Assembly (NCBI GenBank): GCA_021784995.1
Contig: JAJYHA010000297.1
Span: 1-13,262, forward strand
Length of the DNA stretch: 13,262 nt
Direction of reading: 5' to 3'
Source: Myxococcales bacterium
GTDB taxonomy: Bacteria; Myxococcota; Myxococcia; Myxococcales; Anaeromyxobacteraceae
Shown here: in pieces, positions 7,383 through 13,262 of the stretch
How positions within the stretch are numbered: the first letter of the stretch is position 1
Layout of the letters: each line of letters begins with the position of its first letter
The notes under the pieces: model-generated
The model's database searches: none
What the model saw: only the letters and a program-made list of their open reading frames with translations
What the model was told of the DNA's origin: nothing
Made by a program: the position numbers and the translations under genes

Positions 7383-8032
7383 TGCGGGAGCTCGTCGCGT
7401 TCGCCGCGGTCTCCTTCTCGGCCGTCTTCGTGGTCGTCGATCCGTTCGCCGCCGTCCCCTTCTTCCTGGCGCTCACCGCGTCCGGCTCGGCCCGGGAGCG
7501 GCGGGAGACGGCGCGCCGCGCGGCGCTCGCCGCGGCGGGCGTGCTGGCGGCCTTCGCCCTCTCGGGCGCGCTGCTCTTCCGGCTGCTCGGCATCACGCTG
7601 GGTGCCTTCAAGATCGCGGGGGGCCTGCTGCTCCTCGTCATGGCGGTGGACATGCTGCGCACCCGCCCGCCGGAGGCGCGCATCACGGCCGGAGAGGTGG
7701 AGCGGGGCCGGGCCAAGGACGACGTGGCCATCGTCCCGCTCGCCATGCCGCTGCTGGCCGGGCCCGGCTCCATCGCCACGGTGGTGGTGCTGATGGGGCG
7801 GGCACGCACGCTGCGCGTCTGGCACGGCGCCGTCGTCCTGGCGGCCATCGCCGTCACCGCCCTCGTCTCCTACCTGATCCTGGCCGGCGCGTCGCAGGTG
7901 GACCGGGTGCTCGGGCGGACCGGCCTCAACATCCTGGAGCGCGCCTCCGGCCTGCTCCTCGCCGCCATCGCCATCCAGTTCGTGCTCGACGGGCTCGGCG
8001 AGTCGCTCCCCGGCCTCGTGCAGCGGTTCTGA
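7382..8032 (+). CDS. MarC family integral membrane protein
   Basis: This 216-residue protein belongs to the MarC/UPF0056 family of small inner-membrane proteins with about six membrane helices. The function is poorly defined; E. coli MarC is no longer thought to confer multidrug resistance, and an archaeal relative was reported as a neutral amino-acid transporter. Visible family motifs are VDPFAAVPFFLALT (19-32) in the first helix, IAGGLLLL (78-85) and PLAMPLLAGPG (119-129), the latter starting the second half of the protein. Hydrophobic segments lie at about 4-31, 46-70, 73-92, 116-138, 148-169 and 186-204. The ATG overlaps the preceding gene's TGA by one base with no strong ribosome site, so translation probably depends on coupling. 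That coupling to lpxB and a polyprenyl-phosphate glycosyltransferase suggests a role in envelope lipid metabolism, but this is guilt by association only. Confidence 0.92.
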   Translation: MRELVAFAAVSFSAVFVVVDPFAAVPFFLALTASGSARERRETARRAALAAAGVLAAFALSGALLFRLLGITLGAFKIAGGLLLLVMAVDMLRTRPPEARITAGEVERGRAKDDVAIVPLAMPLLAGPGSIATVVVLMGRARTLRVWHGAVVLAAIAVTALVSYLILAGASQVDRVLGRTGLNILERASGLLLAAIAIQFVLDGLGESLPGLVQRF

Positions 8033-8129
8033 GGCCGCGCCCGCACGGCGGACCCCCGCCGGGAGCGCGATCGCCGGACGCCTGCCGCGCCGGGACCCGT
8101 GGTAGATCCATCGGACGCAGGTTCGATGC

Positions 8130-8150
8130 CGCCGGCGCGGGGCGCCGGCG
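8130..8150 (+). repeat. strong GC hairpin in the leader of the EF-G-like gene
   Basis: CGCCGGCGC (8130-8138) and GCGCCGGCG (8142-8150) form a perfect 9-bp stem with a GGG loop. It sits about 20 nt upstream of the ribosome site of the EF-G-like gene and about 100 nt beyond the MarC-family stop. There is no U-run, so a simple intrinsic terminator is doubtful. A leader structure, processing site or operator are all possible. The remainder of the 8033-8187 gap shows no recognisable promoter. Confidence 0.45.
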
Positions 8151-8170
8151 CGAGGCGATGTCCCTTTCCC

Positions 8171-8177
8171 GGGGGAG
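8171..8177 (+). promoter_or_regulatory. ribosome binding site for the EF-G-like gene
   Basis: GGGGGAG ends 10 nt before ATG 8188-8190. It supports that start over the upstream in-frame ATG at 8158, whose only upstream purine stretch is weak and which would add ten residues unlike the family. Confidence 0.55.
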
Positions 8178-8187
8178 AGCGTCACCC

Positions 8188-10260
8188 ATGGCCAGCGACC
8201 CGATCATCAGGACCTTCTCCATCTCCGGCGCCGACGGCGCGGGCAAGACGGCGCTCGTCGAGGCGCTGCTGCGCCTCGCCGACGCGAAGCGCGCCAGCCC
8301 CGAGGGCTCCACCTCCCGCCTCGACGCCGAGCCGGAGGAGAAGAAGCGCAACTTCACGCTCAGCATCCACCCGGAGACCTTCGAGGAGGGCGGCCGGACC
8401 TTCAACGTCCTCGACACGCCGGGCTTCGCCTCGTTCCTGGCCGAGGTGGACTGGGCGCTCCGGGTCACGGACGGCGCCCTGCTGGTCGTGTCGGCGGCCG
8501 ACGGCGCGCACAACCACACCGAGCGCCACTACGACCTGGTGGCGGAGTCGGGGCTGCCCGCCCTGGGCGTCGTCGGGCGGCTCGACCACGAGCGGGCCGA
8601 CTTCGCGCGGGCCCTGGCGGACGTCGAGGCGTCGCTCAAGGTGAAGGCCGTGCCGCTGCAGATCCCCATCGGCGCCGGCGCCGGGCTGCGGGGCATCGTG
8701 GACGTGCTGGCGCAGCGGGCGCACGTCTACGACAAGGCCTTCGCGCGCTGGACCGAGCAGGACGTGCCGGCCGACCTGCAGGCGCAGGTGGAGGCGGCGC
8801 GCACGGCGGCGGTGGAGGCCGCGGCCGAGGCGGACGACGAGCTGCTGGGCAAGTACCTGGAGGGCGCGCCGCTCACCGAGGCCGAGGTGGTGGCCGGGCT
8901 GGCGAAGGCGACCGCGGCCCAGAAGGTGCTGCCGATCGCGGCGGTGGCGGCGAAGCCGGGGGTCGGGGTCCGCGAGCTGCTCGACCTGGTGGTCCACCTG
9001 CTCCCGGGCCCCGGCGCGCGCGCCGTGCGCGGCAAGGACGCCAGGGGCGCCGAGGTGCCGGTCCGGCCCGCGGGGGACGGGCCGCTGCTGGCCCAGGTGT
9101 TCCGCACCACCATCGACCACTTCGCGGGGCGCGTGGACTACGTGCGCATCTTCTCCGGCACGCTCCGGCCCGACGCGGTGCTGGTCAACCCGCGCACCCG
9201 GACCGAGGAGCGCATCGCGCACTTCTACAAGACGGACGGCGCCCAGACCGTGGAGGTGAAGCAGGCCGGGCCGGGCGACGTGGTGGTGCTCATGAAGCTG
9301 AAGGACGCCCACACGGGTGACACGCTCTGCGATCGCGACGCGCCGGTCGCGCTCGACCCCTTCCCGGCGCCGAACCGGCCGGTGGCCTTCGCCGTCCACA
9401 CCCGGAACGCCGACGACAAGGCGGCGGCCGCCCTCCACAAGCTCATCGAGGAGGATCCCTCGCTCGAGCTCTCGCGCTCGCCGGACACGGGCGAGATGCT
9501 GCTCAAGGGGATGGGGCAGGCCCACATCGAGGTCACGGTGGAGCGCGTGAAGCGCAAGCACGGCGTCGAGATGACGCTCTCCAGCCCGACGCCCGCCTAC
9601 CTGGAGACCATCACCGCGGCCGCCAAGGCGCAGGGCAAGTTCAAGCGGCAGACCGGCGGCCACGGCCAGTACGGCGACTGCCACGTGGAGCTCTACCCCA
9701 GGCCGCGCGGCGACGGCTTCGAGTTCGAGGACGCCATCGTGGGCGGCGTCATCCCGCGCCAGTTCATCCCGTCGGTGGAGAAGGGCATCCGGGGCTCCCT
9801 GGCGTCGGGCCCGCTGGCCGGCTACCCGGTGGTCGACTTCAAGGCGAAGCTCGTGTTCGGCAGCTACCACGACGTGGACAGCTCGGACATGGCCTTCCAG
9901 GTGGCCGGCTCGATGGCCTTCAAGAAGGCCGTGATCGAGGCGCGGCCCATCCTGCTCGAGCCCGTCATGCGGCTGGAGGTCCGGGTCCCCGAGGAGTACG
10001 TGGGCGCCGTGATGGGCGACCTGAACAGCCGCCGCGCCAAGGTGCAGGGCATGGAGCCGCTGCCGCGCGGGGTGCTGGTCCGGGCGCTCTGCCCGCACGC
10101 CGAGGCGATGAGCTACGACGCCGACCTGCGGTCGCTGACGCAGGGGGTCGGCTACTTCACGATGGAGCAGTCGCACTACGATCCCGTGCCGCCGCACATC
10201 GCGCAGAAGATCGTCGAGAAGCGGCGCGCCGAGGGCAAGGTGAAGGGCGTGGAGGAGTAG
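8188..10260 (+). CDS. elongation factor G-like protein (EF-G2 type) with altered GTPase motifs
   Basis: This 690-residue protein has the five-domain EF-G layout and resembles the EF-G-2 paralogue group (e.g. Thermus EF-G-2), not canonical FusA. It is a cytoplasmic, probably ribosome-associated translational GTPase homologue of unclear function. The P-loop GADGAGKT is at 14-21. The switch I segment reads RNFTL (54-58) where canonical EF-G has RGITI. G3 is DTPGF (76-80) instead of DTPGH, so the catalytic His is Phe. G4 is GRLD (130-133) instead of NKxD, and G5 is about 162-165. Domain II spans about 298-390, domain III about 397-470. Domain IV holds the group-typical QTGGHGQYGD (488-497) and GSYHDVDSSDMAFQ (558-571). 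Domain V runs from about 590, with SHYDPVPPHIAQ near the end. ATG 8188 is preceded by GGGGGAG. The gene lies 155 bp after the MarC-family gene and 57 bp before the ABC exporter. A housekeeping fusA presumably exists elsewhere. Confidence 0.92.
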   Translation: MASDPIIRTFSISGADGAGKTALVEALLRLADAKRASPEGSTSRLDAEPEEKKRNFTLSIHPETFEEGGRTFNVLDTPGFASFLAEVDWALRVTDGALLVVSAADGAHNHTERHYDLVAESGLPALGVVGRLDHERADFARALADVEASLKVKAVPLQIPIGAGAGLRGIVDVLAQRAHVYDKAFARWTEQDVPADLQAQVEAARTAAVEAAAEADDELLGKYLEGAPLTEAEVVAGLAKATAAQKVLPIAAVAAKPGVGVRELLDLVVHLLPGPGARAVRGKDARGAEVPVRPAGDGPLLAQVFRTTIDHFAGRVDYVRIFSGTLRPDAVLVNPRTRTEERIAHFYKTDGAQTVEVKQAGPGDVVVLMKLKDAHTGDTLCDRDAPVALDPFPAPNRPVAFAVHTRNADDKAAAALHKLIEEDPSLELSRSPDTGEMLLKGMGQAHIEVTVERVKRKHGVEMTLSSPTPAYLETITAAAKAQGKFKRQTGGHGQYGDCHVELYPRPRGDGFEFEDAIVGGVIPRQFIPSVEKGIRGSLASGPLAGYPVVDFKAKLVFGSYHDVDSSDMAFQVAGSMAFKKAVIEARPILLEPVMRLEVRVPEEYVGAVMGDLNSRRAKVQGMEPLPRGVLVRALCPHAEAMSYDADLRSLTQGVGYFTMEQSHYDPVPPHIAQKIVEKRRAEGKVKGVEE

Positions 10261-10304
10261 GGAGGCGGCCGGGCGCGGCGGTTCCCGAATCGCGACGGCT
10301 CGTC

Positions 10305-10310
10305 TACGAT
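10305..10310 (+). promoter_or_regulatory. candidate -10 element for a leaderless msbA transcript
   Basis: TACGAT (4 of 6 matches to TATAAT) ends 7 nt before the TTG start of the ABC exporter, placing the probable transcription start at the start codon. Seventeen nt upstream is TTCCCG (10282-10287), a poor -35. The geometry mirrors that at lpxB. Confidence 0.4.
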
Positions 10311-10317
10311 TGGCGGC

Positions 10318-12162
10318 TTGAGCGCCTACCTCCGACTCCTGCGCTTCGCCGCGCCGTACCGGGGGCGGTTCGCGGCGGCGCTCGCGTGCATGGTGGTCCT
10401 GGCGCTCGCCACGGCCGCCTACGTCAACCTGCTCGGGCCGGTGCTGGAGTTCCTCTTCACCGGGCACACCCGCGCCGTCGCGCAGCTCGCTCGCTTCGTG
10501 CCCGGATCGCTCGACTTCGCCGGGTGGCTGCAGCGGGCGGACCGCGAGCGCCTCCTGGCGCTCCTCCCCATCGTCATCATCACGCTGGCGCTCGTGAAGG
10601 GCCTGGCCTACTTCGGCCAGTTCTACCTGATGGGGATGGTGGCGCAGCGGGTGATCGCCGACCTCCGCGGCGCGCTCTTCGACCACCTGCTCGGGCTCAG
10701 CCCGGGCTTCTTCTCCCGCCGCCACTCGGGCGACCTGATGAGCCGCTTCTCCACCGACGTGCAGTCGGTGGAGACCGCGGTCTCCTACGCGGTCTCGAGC
10801 TACATCCGCGACGGCCTCACGATCGTGGTGATGCTCCTCAACTGCTTCGTGCTCGACTGGCGCCTGTCGCTGATGGCCTTCGTGGCGGTCCCCGTCACGC
10901 TGCTGCCCATCGCCCGCTTCGCGCGCCGCCTCAAGCGCGTCACGCAGCAGTCGCAGTCGGCGCTGGGCAGGATCTCGGAGCTGGTGCAGGAGGCGCTCTC
11001 CGGGATGCGCGTGGTGCAGGCCTTCGGCATGGAGGCCTGGGAGTCGAGCCGGTTCCGGCAGGAGAACCTGCGGTGGCTGCGCATCATGCGCCGGAGCTTC
11101 CTCGTGCGGGCGCTCTCCTCGCCCCTCATGGAGGTCATGGCGGCCGTCGGGCTCTCGCTCGCGATCTGGTGGGTGGGGGGCCGGATCCTGCGCGGCGAGC
11201 TGGAGGCCGGGAAGTTCTTCTCGTTCGTGGCCGCGGTGCTCCTGCTCTACACGCCCGTGAAGCAGCTCGGGAAGGTGGGCCAGATCGCCCTCCAGGGGAG
11301 CGCGGCGGCCGAGCGCATCTTCGAGATCCTCGACGCGCGCTCCGAGGTCCCCGACCGGGGCGCGGCCGTCCTGGCGCCCTTCGCGCGGGAGATCGCCTTC
11401 GAGGACGTCTCCTTCTCGTACGGGGAGCGGCCGGTGCTGCAGGGCGTCCGCCTGGCCCTGCGCAAGGGCGAGGTGGTGGCGCTGGTGGGGGCCTCGGGCG
11501 GCGGCAAGACGACCCTCGCCAACCTGCTGCCGCGCTTCTGGGACCCCACCGGCGGCCGCATCACGGTCGACGGCGTCGACGTGCGCGAGGTGACGCTGGC
11601 GTCGCTGCGCGGCCAGCTGGCGGTGGTGACGCAGGAGACCGTGCTGTTCAACGAGACCGTGCGGGCCAACATCGCCTACGGCCGTCCCGGGGTGTCGGAC
11701 GCCGACGTCGAGCGCGCCGCGCGCATGGCGCACGCGCACGAGTTCATCGCGGCCCTCCCCCTGGGCTACGACACCGTGGTGGGGGAGAAGGGGGTGCTGC
11801 TCTCGGGCGGCCAGCGGCAGCGGATCGCCATCGCGCGGGCCTTCCTGAAGGACGCCCCCATCCTGATCCTGGACGAGGCGACCAGCGCCCTCGACGCGGA
11901 GGCCGAGCGCGAGGTGCAGCGCGCCCTGGAGGGCCTGATGGGGGTGGGGGGCGCCGGAGCCCCGCGCACCACGCTCGTCATCGCCCACCGCCTCTCCACC
12001 GTCCGGGGCGCCGATCGCATCGTGGTGCTCTCGGGCGGCCGGGTGGTCGAGACGGGGCGCCACGACGAGCTCCTGGCCCGCCGCGGCGAGTACGCGCGGC
12101 TCCACCGCATCCTCGAGGGCGACGAGGCGGGGCGCCCCTCGCCGCTGCGGGCGCGCTCCTGA
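10318..12162 (+). CDS. msbA: MsbA-type ABC exporter (lipid A flippase family), fused membrane and ATPase domains
   Basis: This 614-residue half-transporter would dimerise in the inner membrane and, by family and context, flip lipid A-core from the inner to the outer leaflet. The membrane domain covers about residues 1-325, with helices near 19-45, 82-106, 158-178, 180-200 and 268-310. The ATPase domain runs from about 359: Walker A GASGGGKT (391-398), Q-loop VTQE (437-440), signature LSGGQ (495-499), Walker B ILILDE (515-520) with the catalytic Glu520, D-loop SALD (523-526) and switch His557. A short Gly/Ala-rich insertion (about 542-549) precedes the H-loop. The TTG start gives the usual N terminus (LRLLRFAAPYRGRF), but no Shine-Dalgarno sequence is seen. 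All catalytic residues are intact. The Kdo-transferase homologue begins 11 nt downstream, which strengthens the MsbA call over a generic multidrug exporter. Confidence 0.92.
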   Translation: MSAYLRLLRFAAPYRGRFAAALACMVVLALATAAYVNLLGPVLEFLFTGHTRAVAQLARFVPGSLDFAGWLQRADRERLLALLPIVIITLALVKGLAYFGQFYLMGMVAQRVIADLRGALFDHLLGLSPGFFSRRHSGDLMSRFSTDVQSVETAVSYAVSSYIRDGLTIVVMLLNCFVLDWRLSLMAFVAVPVTLLPIARFARRLKRVTQQSQSALGRISELVQEALSGMRVVQAFGMEAWESSRFRQENLRWLRIMRRSFLVRALSSPLMEVMAAVGLSLAIWWVGGRILRGELEAGKFFSFVAAVLLLYTPVKQLGKVGQIALQGSAAAERIFEILDARSEVPDRGAAVLAPFAREIAFEDVSFSYGERPVLQGVRLALRKGEVVALVGASGGGKTTLANLLPRFWDPTGGRITVDGVDVREVTLASLRGQLAVVTQETVLFNETVRANIAYGRPGVSDADVERAARMAHAHEFIAALPLGYDTVVGEKGVLLSGGQRQRIAIARAFLKDAPILILDEATSALDAEAEREVQRALEGLMGVGGAGAPRTTLVIAHRLSTVRGADRIVVLSGGRVVETGRHDELLARRGEYARLHRILEGDEAGRPSPLRARS

Positions 12163-12173
12163 GCGGGACGGCC

Positions 12174-13262
12174 GTGTACCTCCTCTACGCCCTCGCGAGC
12201 ACCCTGGCCTTCGTGCTGCTCCTGCCGGTGCTGCTCTTCCACCCCAAGCTGCGCCACGGCCAGCGCTTCCGGCTGGGGCTCTACCGGCGCTCCTTCGACG
12301 CCGGCCGCGGCGCGCCACGCTTCTGGCTGCACGGGGCGAGCGCCGGCGACCTGCTCGCGCTGCACCCGATCCTCCAGGAGCTGAAGCGGCGCGTGCCCGG
12401 GTGCTGCGTCGTGGTGACCACCGTCACGAACAGCGGCCTGGCCATGGCGCGCAAGAAGCTGACCGAGGCCGACGTGGTGCTCTACGCGCCGTACGACCTG
12501 CCGCTCGCCACCCGGCGCGCGGTCCGGCGCCTCGCCCCCGACGTGCTGGTCCTCGAGTACACGGAGATCTGGCCCAGCCTGATCCGCGCCGCCCGGGCGG
12601 CGGGCGCGCGCGTCGTGCTGACCAACGGCCGCTTCGACCCGGAGAAGCTGGCGCGGTACCGGACGTTCTTCCGGGCCATCGGCAGCCCGCTGCGCTCGAT
12701 CGACCTCTTCCTGATGCGCTCGGACGAGGAGGCCGAGCGCGTGCTCTGGCTGGGCGCGGCGCCCGACCGCGTGTGGGTGACCGGCAACACCAAGTTCGAC
12801 GCCCTCGTCCTCGAGGCCGACCCGGCGCGCGTGGACGCGCTGCGGGTGGAGATGGGCCTCCCGGCCGGCGCGCCCGTCTTCATGGCCGGTTCCACGCACG
12901 AGGGGGAGGAGGAGCTGGTGCTGCACGTCTACCGCGAGCTGCTCGGGCGCAGCCCCGGCCTCCGGCTCGTGATCGCCCCGCGGTACGTCGAGCGGGCCGG
13001 CCGCGTCCTGGCGCTGGCGGCGGAGGCGGGCCTGGCGGCGCGGCTGCGCAGCGGCGGCGCGGCGGCCGGACCGGCGCCGGTGACGGTCCTGGACACCATC
13101 GGGGAGCTGCCCACGGCGTACCGGCTCGCGACGCTGGTGTTCGTGGGCGGGAGCTTCACGCGGCGCGGCGGGCAGAACGTGCTCGAGCCGGCGGGGCAGG
13201 GGCGGCCGGTCCTCTTCGGGCCGCACATGGAGAACTTCAAGGACAGCGTGCAGGTCCTCGTC
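12174..13262 (+). CDS. waaA: 3-deoxy-D-manno-octulosonic acid (Kdo) transferase homologue, 3'-truncated
   Basis: WaaA/KdtA (GT30, GT-B fold) transfers Kdo from CMP-Kdo to lipid IVA on the cytoplasmic face of the inner membrane. The frame is open from GTG 12174-12176 to the window end, giving 363 residues. The family is usually about 420-430 long, so roughly 60 residues lie outside the window. Residues 1-22 form the N-terminal membrane anchor. Then come HGASAGD (53-59), TTVTNSG (82-88), YAPYDLP (104-110), EYTEIWPSL (128-136), TGNTKFDA (203-210), GSTHEGEE (239-246), DTIGEL (307-312) and GGSFTRRGGQNVLEP (325-339) followed by GPHMENFKD (349-357). Residue 59 is Asp where the catalytic Glu of HSVSVGE (E. 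coli) lies, and EYTEIWP has one residue more than the E. coli METELWP. The start is 11 nt after the msbA stop with only a weak GCGGGA upstream, so translational coupling is likely. The number of Kdo residues added cannot be predicted. Confidence 0.92.
   Translation, partial: MYLLYALASTLAFVLLLPVLLFHPKLRHGQRFRLGLYRRSFDAGRGAPRFWLHGASAGDLLALHPILQELKRRVPGCCVVVTTVTNSGLAMARKKLTEADVVLYAPYDLPLATRRAVRRLAPDVLVLEYTEIWPSLIRAARAAGARVVLTNGRFDPEKLARYRTFFRAIGSPLRSIDLFLMRSDEEAERVLWLGAAPDRVWVTGNTKFDALVLEADPARVDALRVEMGLPAGAPVFMAGSTHEGEEELVLHVYRELLGRSPGLRLVIAPRYVERAGRVLALAAEAGLAARLRSGGAAAGPAPVTVLDTIGELPTAYRLATLVFVGGSFTRRGGQNVLEPAGQGRPVLFGPHMENFKDSVQVLV

Noticed and set aside
8158..8187. EF-G-like gene starting at ATG 8158
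   Set aside because: It would add ten residues unlike the family. ATG 8188 has the GGGGGAG site at suitable spacing and gives the expected N terminus before the P-loop.
8182..12318. Very long minus-strand open frame (1378 codons) opposite the EF-G-like and msbA genes
   Set aside because: Its translation is His/Arg/Gly-rich low-complexity sequence with no recognisable domain. The plus-strand frames encode complete, well-conserved proteins. High GC depletes stop codons in antisense frames.
1..13262. Mobile element, prophage, CRISPR array, tRNA or defence system
   Set aside because: I found no transposase, integrase, terminal inverted repeats, regularly spaced direct repeats, tRNA-like cloverleaf or known defence domain. 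All gaps are short and base composition is even.

Overview
The window is extremely GC-rich DNA with a strong G/C third-position bias. It carries single-copy envelope genes of a Gram-negative bacterium: lpxB, an msbA-type lipid flippase and a Kdo-transferase (waaA/kdtA) homologue. Base composition, protein flavour and gene set suggest a delta-group bacterium such as a myxobacterium (Anaeromyxobacter-like). That taxonomic guess is inference, not a database result. Nine protein genes are supported; two are cut by the window edges. Gene density is high, no gap exceeds about 235 bases, and I see no tRNA, rRNA, insertion sequence, CRISPR array or phage gene.

Left part (1-5363). The 3' part of a LOG-family phosphoribohydrolase gene (+) converges on a short STAS-domain gene (-). 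Further right on the minus strand lie a TMTC-like membrane glycosyltransferase with C-terminal TPR repeats and, upstream of it, a P1B copper-type ATPase with two YHS domains and a small Cys-rich metal-binding module at its N terminus. The ATPase and TPR genes are 61 bp apart or less and could be co-transcribed. A 234-bp gap with inverted repeats separates them from the STAS gene.

Right part (5519-13262, all +). This is a lipid A / envelope cluster. lpxB, a polyprenyl-phosphate-mannose-synthase-like glycosyltransferase and a MarC-family membrane protein overlap by 8 and 1 nt and look translationally coupled. After a 155-bp gap with a strong hairpin comes an EF-G-like translation factor paralogue (EF-G2 type) with altered GTPase motifs. 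Next are the MsbA-type ABC exporter and, 11 nt later, the Kdo-transferase homologue, which runs off the right edge.

How the genes fit together. LpxB makes the lipid A disaccharide, WaaA adds Kdo and MsbA flips the product, so these three form one pathway. The GT2 enzyme probably makes polyprenyl-phosphate-mannose, the type of donor a TMTC-like GT-C enzyme would use, so the divergent minus-strand TPR protein may be its partner. EF-G2 and MarC have no established role in LPS synthesis; their presence is the most thought-provoking part of the layout. I found no clear new defence or mobile system. The better leads are changed catalytic or regulatory residues in four proteins (EF-G2, WaaA, LpxB, STAS) and apparently leaderless TTG starts at lpxB and msbA.
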